Shown: positions 16,994 through 25,353, counted from the first letter of the stretch. The stretch: 34,741 nt of DNA from an uncultured Opitutia bacterium (GCA_903830425.1 CAIKTR010000157.1:1-34741); one strand, 5' to 3'. Notes: generated by a model from the letters alone, not told the origin. Numbers and translations: made by a program.

Positions 16994-17575
16994 CTACTTG
17001 CTCAGCGTCTTCCGCAGCACGGCCAGCTGCGTCTCGGATTGCGCCAGGCGATTTTCCAGCTTGGCGGTGTAGGCTTTGGCCTCGGCCAGTTCCTTCATGA
17101 GGGTGCCGGCGTTGGACCGGGCCTCATCCAATTGGGTCTTCACGGCGGCATCGGCGGCCTTGGCCTCCTCGCTCTGTGCCAGCAGCTCCCCAAAACGGGC
17201 GGTGGCTTCATCCAGCTTCGACTGCACCGCGGCGGTGGCCGCCTTCGCATCGGCCGCCTGGTGCACCAGCCCGACCGTCGAACTCCTCGCGTCCTCGGCC
17301 GCGCGCACGGCCTTGGCCAGGGCAATCTTGGCCTCCCCGACCTGCTTGCGCAGCGCGGCGCTCTCGGCCTTGACCGCGTCCATCTGGGTGTTGACCAACG
17401 CGACGTCGGCCTTGCTCTGGTCGATCAGCGCCTGGGTCTGCGTTTCCGTTCGTTGCCGGTCCTTGTTCAGGCTGATGCAGGCGGCGCCGAGCGCCAGCAC
17501 CGCGAGGGCCAGGACGATGATGAGGATGATCGCCTTGGGTGTCTTTTTCGGGATGTCGACTTGGGTATCGTTCAT
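16994..17575 (-). CDS. Single-pass membrane protein with a long coiled coil
   Basis: Not assigned to a family. The ATG at 17575 gives 193 residues; the 83-residue upstream extension of the frame is Arg/Gly/Pro-rich noise. A short cytosolic N-terminus (MNDTQVDIPKKTPK) precedes one transmembrane helix at about 15-34, then about 155 residues of Ala/Glu/Lys/Gln heptad-like sequence (for example KAESAALRKQVGEAKIALAK) run to the C-terminus LRKTLSK. This layout predicts an inner-membrane anchor with a rod extending into the periplasm. It could be a spacer, a scaffold or a cell-envelope organiser. A GGAG lies 13 bases before the ATG within an 11-base palindrome (17583-17593). It is convergent with the PEP-CTERM gene and divergent from the NYN-like gene. 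Confidence 0.75.
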   Translation of the reverse strand: MNDTQVDIPKKTPKAIILIIVLALAVLALGAACISLNKDRQRTETQTQALIDQSKADVALVNTQMDAVKAESAALRKQVGEAKIALAKAVRAAEDARSSTVGLVHQAADAKAATAAVQSKLDEATARFGELLAQSEEAKAADAAVKTQLDEARSNAGTLMKELAEAKAYTAKLENRLAQSETQLAVLRKTLSK

Positions 17576-17804
17576 GGTGAAAGGAGATTCTCCAGCGGGG
17601 GGACCATCAAGGGGTTCGGTGACGCCGCGCCCCACAGCGTAGGCATGCCACCCGGACCCGGCGGCGTCAATCCATCCCCGTCGGCCCCGCCTGGCAGGCC
17701 GGAGGGGAAACTCACCCTTGCGGTCGCTCCTCCCCTGACGCAGGCTCCGCAGCCTCACACGGCGCGGGGCGCAGGGGCCCGCGGGTCGTGAGCCCTCCGC
17801 TCCT
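17576..17804. other. Divergent intergenic region
   Basis: The 229 bases between the coiled-coil and NYN-like starts hold the palindrome GGAGATTCTCC (17583-17593) close to the minus-strand start. No clear promoter hexamers or reading frame are recognised in the rest. Confidence 0.5.
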
Positions 17805-18443
17805 ATGGAAAACACCGACCTCACGCACTACGTGTTCGTGGACTTTGAAAACGTCCCGAATGTGGATCTTCGGTTGATCGAGGGAAAGTCCGTCAAGGTG
17901 GCGCTGCTGATTGGGAAGAACCAGAAGAAGCTCGACCTCGCGCTGGTCCAGCAGATCCAGCGGCAGGCCGCCAAGGTGGTGCTGATCGAAGTCGGCGCCA
18001 GCGGCCACAACGCGCTCGACCTGACGCTCGGCTACTATCTGGGCCAGGCCGTGCTCACCGCCCCGCAGGCGCAGTTCCTGATTGTTTCCAACGACAAGGA
18101 TTTTGATCCCCTGATCGCCCACCTGCTCGGCCAGGGCGTCCGGGTCTGCCGCCAGGGGGAATTTTCCGCCCAGCTCTTCGCGCCGGCGCCCCGCAAAGCC
18201 CTCCCGGTCAAAAGCGCCGCGCCGGCCGTCCGCAGCAGTCCCCCGGCCGACCCGCTCGCCAAACTGGTGGCCCGGCTGCAGAACCCCGCCTCGCCGCGGC
18301 CGGTTAGCCGGGCCCGGCTGTTCGGTTATGTCCGCACCGCGTACGGCAACAAGCTGACCGAACCCGCGGTGCACGGCTTGGTCGACGATCTGGTCAAGCG
18401 CGGGGTGCTGGCGATCGACGGCCAGGGCAAGGTGAGCTACTGA
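17805..18443 (+). CDS. NYN / PIN-like domain protein (putative ribonuclease)
   Basis: A 212-residue protein. The N-terminal 120 residues fit the PIN-like (NYN/LabA-type) nuclease fold: YVFVDFENV (9-17, acidic pair Asp13/Glu15), HNALDLTLGYYLG (68-80, Asp72) and SNDKDFDPLI (95-104, Asp97 and Asp99 or Asp101). Together these would supply the acidic metal-binding cluster. A Pro/Ala-rich linker (about 125-150) is followed by a C-terminal 60-residue domain (ARLFGYVRTAYGNKLTEPAV to the end) that looks like a small winged helix, a nucleic-acid-binding add-on. A role in RNA cleavage or processing is inferred from the family. No antitoxin-like partner is adjacent, which argues against a toxin-antitoxin pair. 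Confidence 0.8.
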   Translation: MENTDLTHYVFVDFENVPNVDLRLIEGKSVKVALLIGKNQKKLDLALVQQIQRQAAKVVLIEVGASGHNALDLTLGYYLGQAVLTAPQAQFLIVSNDKDFDPLIAHLLGQGVRVCRQGEFSAQLFAPAPRKALPVKSAAPAVRSSPPADPLAKLVARLQNPASPRPVSRARLFGYVRTAYGNKLTEPAVHGLVDDLVKRGVLAIDGQGKVSY

Positions 18444-18464
18444 GGCGACCCGGCGCGCTCCGGC

Positions 18465-19112
18465 TCAGTTCAGCCTGAATCCCAGGGTCTGGAGTTCGCT
18501 CAGGTGGAAGGGCGCGCTGGCCAGAACTTCCTGCAGCCGGGCCAGGGCCTCGGCCAGATTCGGGGCGTCGGCCAGGGCCGCGCCATCATCGCTGTCGTGG
18601 ACATGCACCGCCCAGGAGGTCGCATCCGCGCTCACCTGAAACATCGAGCCGTGCAGGTAATTGCCCGGCAGGCCATGATGCGGCCCCGCCCCGGGCACGA
18701 GGAACAGGGTGTGCACCGGATCATGAAAGACCTCATGGCCGTGCTTGGTGCGATGATGGACCGCCTTGCCGATCACGAGGATGCGGTGGCTCTCGGCCTT
18801 GGCCTGGCGGGCGGCGGGCAGCGACTGGACGTAGCGGTCGTAGATGCTGGCATTGGACTCCAAGGCCTCGGGTGCGATCTTGCCGGCCATGAGGGCCTCG
18901 AGGTTGCTGGCGTGAAACAGCGGCCGCTGCGCGAGCGACCGGGCGGTCACATGCCCGTCCTTGTGGTCGGCATCCGCGTAGGCCTGGTGGGAGGCATAGA
19001 GGCGTTTCACCGCGTCCTGATAGGCCGGGGTGTGGGGCACGGCGCCAATCGGGCTGTGCTCAATGATATCCAGCACGGTTTGGTCAAATTGTTGATGGGG
19101 ATCCAGGGGCAT
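18465..19112 (-). CDS. Hypothetical 215-residue histidine-rich protein
   Basis: Not recognised. The sequence starts MPLDPHQQFDQTVLDIIEHS and reads as a soluble alpha/beta protein with no signal peptide or membrane helix. The middle is strikingly rich in histidine (ILVIGKAVHHRTKHGHEVFH, then PVHTLFLVPGAGPHHGLPGNYLHG), followed by strands SMFQVSADATSWAVHVHDS and a C-terminal helix pair. The clustered His could form a metal site, but no known motif is complete. It is convergent with the NYN-like gene (21 bases between stops) and lies 118 bases downstream of the GAF-HD-GYP gene on the same strand, so it could be a second cistron of that transcript. Codon use matches the neighbours, supporting a real gene. 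Confidence 0.68.
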   Translation of the reverse strand: MPLDPHQQFDQTVLDIIEHSPIGAVPHTPAYQDAVKRLYASHQAYADADHKDGHVTARSLAQRPLFHASNLEALMAGKIAPEALESNASIYDRYVQSLPAARQAKAESHRILVIGKAVHHRTKHGHEVFHDPVHTLFLVPGAGPHHGLPGNYLHGSMFQVSADATSWAVHVHDSDDGAALADAPNLAEALARLQEVLASAPFHLSELQTLGFRLN

Positions 19113-19230
19113 GCCGTCACGTTAGCCCCGCGCCCGGCCAACACGAGACGGATCTGGGCGCACTGCGAAATGACCGGAAAACCGCCGCGCCGGGCGCCGG
19201 CCAACCCGCGGCACACCCGGGGCAACCGGA

Positions 19231-20892
19231 TCAATCCCCCGAATATCCCGGGATCTGCGTCACGTCCACGGCATCAATCAGGTCCGGGGCCATGAACTGC
19301 TGCGCGTAGCGCTCATACACGCGCTCCCGCACGAAAATGTCGAACAGGTCGGGGTCGATGTGGCCGTTCAGCCGCATCTGCCCGAGGATGAGCAGCGACT
19401 CGGTCAGCGTCTTGCCCCGCTTGTAGGGACGGTCCCGCGCGGTGAGCGCCTCGAAAATGTCCGCGATGCCCATGATCCGCGCCTGCACCGACATCTCGTC
19501 GCGGGTGAGCCCCCGCGGATAGCCCTTCCCGTCCATCCGCTCGTGGTGCCCGCCGGCAAACTCCGGCACCCGCTGCAGATGCCGGGGCCAGGGCAGCGAC
19601 TCCAGCATCGTGATCGTCACGTCGATGTGCCGGTTGATGATCCGCCGCTCCGCGGCGGTCAGCGTGCCGGAATAAATGGTCAGGTTCTCGATCTCATCCG
19701 CCGTCAGGAGGTCGATCTCCTCCCCGTGGGCCGTCTTCCAGCGATATTTCTTCCCCACCGCGTGCACCCGGTCCCGGTCCGTGGTTTTCATCGTCTCGCC
19801 GCCGACATTGCAGGCGTGGATGAACCGGCGGTCGGTCTCGATCGCCCGCAGCCGCTGGTGGAATTCCTCCTCAATCGCGGCCACCTCCACCTCCGTGGCG
19901 GCCTGGGCCCGGGCGCGCAGCGCCTTGATCTCGGCATCACGCTTGACGATCTCAAAGCGCGTGTCGACCAGGTCGATCCGGTCGCAAATGGTCTGGAGCT
20001 TGGTGCCCTTGTCCACCACATGCACCGGGGTGGTGATCTTGCCGCAGTCGTGCAGGAGCGCCGCGATCCGCAGCTCATGGCGGTCCGGCTCCGTCAGGTG
20101 CCAGTCCGCCAGCGGGCCCGACTTCGCCCGGTCCACCGCGTCCGCCAGCAGCATCGTGAGCTCCGGCACGCGTTGGCAGTGGCCGCCGGTGTAGGCCGAC
20201 TTGTCGTCGATCGCGTGGTTGATGAGGGTGACGAAGGACTCGAACAGGTTTTCCAGCTGGAGCATCAGCATCCGGTTCGTCAGCGCGACCGCGGCCTGCG
20301 AGGCCAGCGACTCGGCCAGGCGCTGGTCCGTGGCACTGAAGGCCACGATCGCCCCGGTGGCCCGGTCCTGCGCATTGATGAGCTGGAGGACGCCGATGAT
20401 GTCCCCCTCGTGGTTTTTCATCGGCACGGTCAGGAACGACTGCGAGCGGTAGCCCGTCCGCTGGTCAAACGCCTTGGTGCCGGAAAAATCGAAGCCCTCC
20501 TCGCCCCGGTAGGCGTCCGCGATGGCCACCGTGCGGTCCTTCAGCACGGCATAGGCGGCCACCATCGAGGTGTTTTCCTTGCCCGCCTCATCCCGCAGGC
20601 GGACCGGCTCGAACGTGATCTTCACTCCCGTGGTGCCGCCCAGCGCGAGCCGCAGGGAGTGGGTCCGGACAATCTCGAAGTTCAGGAGATCCGGGCTCGC
20701 GGCCGGCCGGCGGTAGAGCGTGCCCCCGTCCGCGTGCGTCAGCTTCATCGCCGCGGTCAGGATCGTCTCCAAGAGACGGTCGATGTCCTTCTCCTGCGAG
20801 AGCGCGATGCCGATCTCGCTGAGCTCAGCCAGACGCCGGATAAGGTCGCCCGTGGGCTCCTCTGTCAGGTCCGCGCTGGTGGGGTGATCCAT
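19231..20892 (-). CDS. GAF-HD-GYP signalling protein (probable cyclic-dinucleotide phosphodiesterase)
   Basis: The ATG at 20892 gives 553 residues; a TTG two codons earlier is less likely. Residues about 15-205 form a GAF domain (RLLETILTAAMKLTHADGGT at its start, IIGVLQLINAQD at its end), which probably senses a small ligand. An HD-GYP domain follows: GGHCQRV (236-242), HDCGK (281-285), HHERMDGKGYP (449-459) and ADIFEALTARDRPYK (477-491). HD-GYP domains hydrolyse c-di-GMP with two or three metal ions. The distance between HDCGK and the next His helix (RHIDVTITML, 421-430) is about 130 residues instead of about 30, so a largely helical, charged insertion of about 100 residues splits the domain. 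No transmembrane helix is present. AT-rich DNA with inverted repeats precedes the gene. Confidence 0.9.
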   Translation of the reverse strand: MDHPTSADLTEEPTGDLIRRLAELSEIGIALSQEKDIDRLLETILTAAMKLTHADGGTLYRRPAASPDLLNFEIVRTHSLRLALGGTTGVKITFEPVRLRDEAGKENTSMVAAYAVLKDRTVAIADAYRGEEGFDFSGTKAFDQRTGYRSQSFLTVPMKNHEGDIIGVLQLINAQDRATGAIVAFSATDQRLAESLASQAAVALTNRMLMLQLENLFESFVTLINHAIDDKSAYTGGHCQRVPELTMLLADAVDRAKSGPLADWHLTEPDRHELRIAALLHDCGKITTPVHVVDKGTKLQTICDRIDLVDTRFEIVKRDAEIKALRARAQAATEVEVAAIEEEFHQRLRAIETDRRFIHACNVGGETMKTTDRDRVHAVGKKYRWKTAHGEEIDLLTADEIENLTIYSGTLTAAERRIINRHIDVTITMLESLPWPRHLQRVPEFAGGHHERMDGKGYPRGLTRDEMSVQARIMGIADIFEALTARDRPYKRGKTLTESLLILGQMRLNGHIDPDLFDIFVRERVYERYAQQFMAPDLIDAVDVTQIPGYSGD

Positions 20893-20909
20893 CTGCAAAA
20901 GCCTAGGGT

Positions 20910-20955
20910 TAATACCCGATCTGTTTCAATCGCTTATAATAACACATGGGTATTA
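20910..20955. repeat. Inverted repeat in an AT-rich promoter region
   Basis: TAATACCC (20910-20917) and GGGTATTA (20948-20955) are perfect 8-base inverted copies, 30 bases apart, starting 18 bases before the GAF-HD-GYP start. The left copy overlaps GGGTTAATACCC (20906-20917), whose 4-base ends GGGT and ACCC pair. The 20900-21000 stretch is far more AT-rich than the window average. An operator for a dimeric regulator is possible; no specific regulator is recognised. Confidence 0.5.
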
Positions 20956-21083
20956 CTGCCTACTTTTACACCTAAATCTCTGGCTATCTGACTGATCAAA
21001 ACCAACTCGCCCGGCAGAAATCCGCACCGGCCTGCATAGAGGGCTGGGCTTGCCCGGGAAGCGATGAGCCTCAGTCTTCCGCC

Positions 21084-21302
21084 ATGCCCGCCTCGTCCCA
21101 AGATCCGCTGCATGGCGTCACGCTCGAGCGACTCCTCACCGAGCTGGTCGCGCATCATGGCTGGGAGGAGCTCGGACGGCGGGTCGACATCCGCTGCTTC
21201 AATTTCGATCCGAGCATTTCCTCCAGCCTGAAATTTCTCCGCAAGACCCCGTGGGCTCGGGCCAAGGTCGAGGCCCTGTATCTGCGCCTGAAGGCGGAGT
21301 GA
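21084..21302 (+). CDS. VF530-family DNA-binding protein (DUF2132)
   Basis: A 72-residue protein that closely follows the VF530/DUF2132 pattern over nearly its whole length: [51 protein letters not shown] and VEALYL. The family is a small helical fold proposed to bind DNA; its biological role is poorly known. It lies between the divergent GAF-HD-GYP gene and the convergent SDR gene (21 bases between stops) and appears to be transcribed alone. An antisense frame across this gene is a shadow. No Shine-Dalgarno is visible before the ATG. Confidence 0.92.
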   Translation: MPASSQDPLHGVTLERLLTELVAHHGWEELGRRVDIRCFNFDPSISSSLKFLRKTPWARAKVEALYLRLKAE

Positions 21303-21323
21303 CGGACCGCCGGTGGCCGCCGG

Positions 21324-22010
21324 TCAGCCCTCCTGCCCGGGCACGGTGAGCGACTGGCCGTTGTGCTGCGGGCCCAGCCCGAGGATGAAGGGTGCGGCGG
21401 TTTTGGCCCAGACCTCCGCCCGGGGGTGGTTCGCCGCGCCTTCGGCCCAGCACTGGCGCAGCATGGCGGTGTCGATCGTCCCGGGATTCAGCGGCACCGC
21501 CGCCATGCCCGGGGGCAGTTCCGCCGCCAGGGCCAAGGTCAGGCCCTCGACCGCGAACTTGGTGGCGCAGTACGGCGCGACCTCCGGCGACACGCTGCGG
21601 CCCCACCCCGAGCTGAGATTCACGATCACGCCCCGCTTCGCCGCCACCATCGCCGGCACGAAGTGGCGGATCACATTGGCCACGCCGCGCAGGTTCACAT
21701 CCACCACCTGGGTGAACTCCCGGTCGTCCTGCTCCCACAGCGGCCCCAGGCGGTTCATCAGGCCGGCATTGTTGATCAGGAGGTCCGGCGGGCTCCCGGC
21801 CTCGAGCACCTGGGCCGCCCACAGCGCCACCTTGCGGTCCAGCGCCACGTCCACGACCGAGAAATGATGCGGCGCGCCGTGCGTCATCCGCAGGTCGAAA
21901 ATCGCCTCCCCGCCCCGGCCGCAGCCCAGGACGGTGTGGCCGCCGCGGATGAACTCCTCCACCAGGGCCCGCCCCAGCCCGCGGGTCACGCCCGTGATCA
22001 CGATTTTCAT
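21324..22010 (-). CDS. Short-chain dehydrogenase/reductase (SDR)
   Basis: A 228-residue NAD(P)-dependent oxidoreductase from the ATG at 22010, which places ITGVTRGLG (5-13, the TGxxxGxG cofactor motif) directly after the first strand; an earlier in-frame start adds 12 unneeded residues. Other SDR features are LINNAG (78-83), catalytic Ser in NLSSGWG (131-137), and Tyr147 and Lys151 in YCATK, followed by LNPGTIDTAM. The absence of an acidic residue at the end of strand 2 (LGCGRGGE, with Arg32) leans towards NADPH. The substrate is unknown. It is the last gene of a minus-strand run after exbD (70 bases), so it may be co-transcribed, with no obvious functional tie. Confidence 0.9.
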   Translation of the reverse strand: MKIVITGVTRGLGRALVEEFIRGGHTVLGCGRGGEAIFDLRMTHGAPHHFSVVDVALDRKVALWAAQVLEAGSPPDLLINNAGLMNRLGPLWEQDDREFTQVVDVNLRGVANVIRHFVPAMVAAKRGVIVNLSSGWGRSVSPEVAPYCATKFAVEGLTLALAAELPPGMAAVPLNPGTIDTAMLRQCWAEGAANHPRAEVWAKTAAPFILGLGPQHNGQSLTVPGQEG

Positions 22011-22080
22011 GCGCGGCAGTATCACCGCCCGCCCGGCCGCTGCCAAGGACCGTGTCCGTCCCGCTCGGGGCGGGGCGCGC

Positions 22081-22479
22081 TCAGCGGCTCTGCAGGCTGA
22101 ATTTGTTCAGGCCCGTCTTGCGGCAGGCGTCCATCACGAAGGCCAGCTTCTTGAGCTGCGTGGTCTCGTCGGCCTTGATCAGGACGGGGATGTCCTTGTC
22201 CACCTTGTGCACCTCCTGCAGCAGGCGGATGAGCTCGTCGTCGGCCACCTTCCGGCCGTTGAAGGAGACGACCCCGTCCTTGTCGATGCCGATGGTGACG
22301 GTGCCCTTGAACTCGTTTTTGCCCGCGGTCTCGACCTTGGGCAGGGTGATGTTGAGGGTCGCGGCGGACTTGAACTGCATCGTGACGAACGCGAAGAAGA
22401 TCAGCATCACGAGCACGTCGATGAGCGGCACGAGGTTCATCTCGGGCCGCTTCCGGCGCCGCTGATAGAGGCTGCTCAT
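22081..22479 (-). CDS. exbD: ExbD/TolR-family biopolymer transport protein
   Basis: A 132-residue protein with the ExbD layout: a basic cytosolic N-terminus (MSSLYQRRRKRPEMN), one transmembrane helix at about 15-35 with the conserved proton-path Asp21 in LVPLIDVLVML, and a periplasmic domain of about 95 residues ending in KTGLNKFSLQSR. Together with ExbB it would use the proton gradient to energise an outer-membrane TonB or Tol-type machine. No tonB, tolA or receptor gene is in the window, so ExbD and TolR cannot be told apart by context. Its ATG overlaps the exbB stop by 4 bases, showing translational coupling. The upstream extension of the frame is exbB read in another phase. Confidence 0.92.
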   Translation of the reverse strand: MSSLYQRRRKRPEMNLVPLIDVLVMLIFFAFVTMQFKSAATLNITLPKVETAGKNEFKGTVTIGIDKDGVVSFNGRKVADDELIRLLQEVHKVDKDIPVLIKADETTQLKKLAFVMDACRKTGLNKFSLQSR

Positions 22480-23048
22480 GGGCGCCCGCGCTTGAGGATG
22501 CGCTCGAGCAGCACATCGAGCTGGGCCGCGTAATTCTCGATCTTGCGCTGGAGGTAGCCGCTGCCCACCAGCGAGGGGATGGCGATCGTGAGGCCGATGA
22601 CCGTGGCCGAGAGCGCGAGCGCGACGCCCTTGGTGAAATTGACCGGGTCCGGCAGGCCCGTGTCGGGGGCGATCTGCGAGAACACCTGGAGCAGGCCGGT
22701 GACGGTGCCGGTGAGGCCGATGAGCGGCGCCGCCGCATAGATGATGTCGAGATACGGGATGCCGCGCTCCATGCGGTTGATCTCCAGCCGGGCGAAGGCC
22801 TTCACGGCGTCGTCGTCGTTCTTGTGCTCCTCGGCGAAGTCCACGATGCGCGCGAGCACCGTGTGCCGGCCCCCGACCAGCGGCTTGCCCGCCACCACCG
22901 CATCGACGAGGTCGTGCGGCATGACGGCGGCCTGGCGCAGGGCGTACGCCCGCTCGCAGATGATGAACACCGCCGCAGCGGAGCAAAGGGCGAGCGGATA
23001 GATGAGCAGACCCGCGCCCTTAAGTACTTCGATCGTGGCAATTAACAT
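22476..23048 (-). CDS. exbB: ExbB/TolQ/MotA-family proton channel protein
   Basis: A 190-residue inner-membrane protein. The first helix is at about 10-30 (GLLIYPLALCSAAAVFIICE), followed by a cytosolic loop (about 35-105) with the RLEINRMERGIPYLDIIYAAAPLIGLTG-type motif that marks ExbB/TolQ entry into the second helix. Helices near 108-130 and 142-165 follow, with GVALALSATVIGLTIAIPS in the third. It is shorter than E. coli ExbB (about 244), as is common for the three-helix core. It would pair with exbD in a proton-driven motor. The start lies 45 bases after leuD, close enough for read-through from the leuCD transcript. Confidence 0.93.
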   Translation of the reverse strand: MLIATIEVLKGAGLLIYPLALCSAAAVFIICERAYALRQAAVMPHDLVDAVVAGKPLVGGRHTVLARIVDFAEEHKNDDDAVKAFARLEINRMERGIPYLDIIYAAAPLIGLTGTVTGLLQVFSQIAPDTGLPDPVNFTKGVALALSATVIGLTIAIPSLVGSGYLQRKIENYAAQLDVLLERILKRGRP

Positions 23049-23093
23049 GGGGGAAAGTGGGGTGAGACGTTGGAACGCGGCAAAAGGTTCAGA

Positions 23094-23705
23094 TTATTTT
23101 TGGGGAACCGCCAGATAAGGCAAGCGGGCAGCGGCCGCCGCCACCGCCGTCCGGCCGTCGAGCAGTTCCCCGATCGGATCCCAGCGGCCCTGGATCAGGG
23201 CCTCGCGCGCCGAGGAGCGCAGCGTCAGCGCGGCCGTCTGCCCTTCCCAGCGGAGGACCCCGCCCACGAGATCGAGGGTGACCTCCAGCTCGGGCCGGGC
23301 CGCGACCGCCGCGGCCAGCCGGGTCAGGTCGGCCCGGTCGGCGCTGACGCAGGCCAGGCCGAGGGTGGTGGCATTGCCGAAGAAGATCTCGGCGTAGCTC
23401 TCGGCGATCACCGCGCGAAAACCGAACTTCCGCAGCGCCTGGGGGGCGTGCTCGCGCGAGCTGCCGCAGCCAAAATTGGCGCCGCTGAGGAGGATCCGCG
23501 CGCCGCGGAACCGCGGGTCGTCGAGGGGATGCACCTGGCCGGCGGCCGTGGCGGCCTGCCGCGCGTCGGCGAACAGCCCCTCCCCCAGCCCGTCAAAGGT
23601 CACCGCCTTGAGAAAGCGCGCCGGGATGATCCGGTCGGTGTCGAGGTCGTTGCCCGGCACGGAAACCGCGCGGCCGGTGACGGTGGTGATTTTTTCGAGG
23701 GACAT
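23094..23705 (-). CDS. leuD: 3-isopropylmalate dehydratase small subunit
   Basis: With LeuC it interconverts 2-isopropylmalate and 3-isopropylmalate in leucine synthesis. The 203-residue product has the standard LeuD features: GNDLDTDRIIPARFLK near the N-terminus, the substrate-recognition segment GANFGCGSSREHAP (about 95-108) and FRAVIAESYAEIFFGNA. The length is normal for the bacterial LeuCD two-subunit type. It lies 75 bases downstream of leuC on the same strand; that gap is rich in short inverted GC runs but has no T-run. The ATG at 23705 fits the family start (MSLEKITTVTGRAV). No Shine-Dalgarno is present. Confidence 0.96.
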   Translation of the reverse strand: MSLEKITTVTGRAVSVPGNDLDTDRIIPARFLKAVTFDGLGEGLFADARQAATAAGQVHPLDDPRFRGARILLSGANFGCGSSREHAPQALRKFGFRAVIAESYAEIFFGNATTLGLACVSADRADLTRLAAAVAARPELEVTLDLVGGVLRWEGQTAALTLRSSAREALIQGRWDPIGELLDGRTAVAAAAARLPYLAVPQK

Positions 23706-23780
23706 GGGCGGAGAAGCGGGAAGTGGGACGGGCGGCGTGGGAGGAGCAGGGCCGGGGCCCGGCCGGGAGGGGAAGGCGGG

Positions 23781-25193
23781 CTAGGATTTGACGCCGAAGA
23801 CCTCGCGGGCATCGGCCACGGCGCCGGACACCGCGGCGGCGGCGACCATCAGCGGGCTCATCAGCAGGGTGCGGCCGGTCGGGCTGCCCTGCCGGCCCTT
23901 GAAGTTGCGGTTGGACGAGCTCGCGCAGAGCTCGTCGCCCTGGAGTCGGTCGGGATTCATCGCGAGGCACATCGAGCAGCCGGCCTCGCGCCACTCGAAG
24001 CCGGCGGCCCGGAAGATCTCGTCGATGCCCAGCTCGGCGCACGCCTGGCGCACCTGCTGCGATCCCGGCACCGCCAGGGCCCGCACGCCGGGCGCCACGC
24101 GGTGCCCGGGCAGATATTTCGCGACCTCCTGAAAATCGGACAGGCGCGCGTTGGTGCAGCTGCCGAGGAAGGCCACGTCAATCCGGGTCCCCTTGATCGG
24201 GGCCCCGGCCGACAGCTTCATGTAGGCCAGCGCCTCCGCGATGGCCGCCGGCTCGTCGCCGGTGGCGGTGGCGGGATCCGGCACGTTTTCCGTGATGGCC
24301 AGGGCCTGGCCCGGGTTGATGCCCCACGTCACGGTCGGCGGGATGTCCTCGCCCTCGAAGGTCACCACATCGTCATAGCCGCAGCCCGGATCGCTCGCGG
24401 TGGCCCGCCAGCGCGCGACCGCCTGATCCCAGGCCGCGCCCGCCGGGGCGTACGGCCGGCCGCGCAGGTAGGCGAACGTGGTCTCGTCGGGATTCACATA
24501 GCCGACCCGGGCGCCGCCCTCGATCGACATGTTGCAGACCGTCATGCGCTCCTCCATCGAGAAGCGGTCGAACACCGCCCCGCCGTATTCGTAGGCAAAA
24601 CCGGTCCCGCCGTTCACGCCCAGCCGGCGGATCAGGTGGAGGATGACGTCCTTCGCGTAAACGCCCGGGCGCAGGCGGCCCTCGACGTTGATGCGGCGCA
24701 CCTTCAGCCGGCCGAGGGCGATGGTCTGCGTGGCCAGCACGTCCCGCACCTGGCTGGTGCCGATCCCGAGGGCGATGGCCCCGAAGGCCCCGTGCGTGCT
24801 GGTGTGCGAGTCGCCGCAGGCGATGGTCGTGCCCGGCTGGGTGATGCCCTGCTCCGGGCCCACCATGTGGACAATGCCCTGCCGGCCGGAGGCGAGGTCG
24901 AAATAGGTGATGCCGTGGGCGGCGCAGTTCCGGCGGAGCTCCTGGATCATCGCGTCGGCCAGCGGGTCGCGGAACGGCTCGCGCTGCTGGTCGGTCGGCA
25001 CGATGTGGTCGACCGTCGCGAAGGTCCGGTGCGGCTGGGCGACCGGGAGGCCCAGGTCGCGGAGCATCCCAAACGCCTGCGGGCTCGTGACCTCGTGAAT
25101 CAGGTGCGTCCCGATGAGCAGCTGCGTCTGCCCGTTGGCCAGGGTGCGGACGCTGTGCGCGTCCCAGACTTTTTGGAAGAGGGATTGGGCCAT
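23781..25193 (-). CDS. leuC: 3-isopropylmalate dehydratase large subunit
   Basis: The aconitase-family catalytic subunit of isopropylmalate isomerase, 470 residues, the normal length. The three Cys ligands of its 4Fe-4S cluster are visible: Cys346 in GSCTNAR, and Cys406 and Cys409 in [12 protein letters not shown]. The N-terminus [15 protein letters not shown], the active-site segment DHIVPTDQQ (62-70) and [13 protein letters not shown] (126-138) all fit LeuC rather than aconitase or homoaconitase. It is the first gene of the minus-strand run leuC-leuD-exbB-exbD-SDR. The roughly 160 bases upstream, up to the clpC terminator, should hold the promoter, but no convincing hexamers, leucine-rich leader peptide or T-box element were found. 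Confidence 0.97.
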   Translation of the reverse strand: MAQSLFQKVWDAHSVRTLANGQTQLLIGTHLIHEVTSPQAFGMLRDLGLPVAQPHRTFATVDHIVPTDQQREPFRDPLADAMIQELRRNCAAHGITYFDLASGRQGIVHMVGPEQGITQPGTTIACGDSHTSTHGAFGAIALGIGTSQVRDVLATQTIALGRLKVRRINVEGRLRPGVYAKDVILHLIRRLGVNGGTGFAYEYGGAVFDRFSMEERMTVCNMSIEGGARVGYVNPDETTFAYLRGRPYAPAGAAWDQAVARWRATASDPGCGYDDVVTFEGEDIPPTVTWGINPGQALAITENVPDPATATGDEPAAIAEALAYMKLSAGAPIKGTRIDVAFLGSCTNARLSDFQEVAKYLPGHRVAPGVRALAVPGSQQVRQACAELGIDEIFRAAGFEWREAGCSMCLAMNPDRLQGDELCASSSNRNFKGRQGSPTGRTLLMSPLMVAAAAVSGAVADAREVFGVKS

Positions 25194-25353
25194 GTGATCG
25201 GCCTGACCTTACCAGAGTGTGGCCATGCCGGGAAATACTTTATTCGGTGGCCGCGCGGCGCGGGCGGCAACGGACCCTGCACCCGTCTCCCTGCACCTGA
25301 CCACGGCGCGGTGACGGCCCGACCCGGGGCTCGCCGCCGAGCTGCTGGGCCGC

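Noticed and set aside
17805-19112. Toxin-antitoxin pair formed by the PIN-like gene and the adjacent unknown gene
   Set aside because: The genes are convergent rather than co-directional, the PIN-like protein is long with an extra domain, and the neighbour has no antitoxin-like features.
25194-25353. Leucine attenuator or T-box before leuC
   Set aside because: No short frame with clustered Leu codons and no T-box-like core were seen in this stretch.
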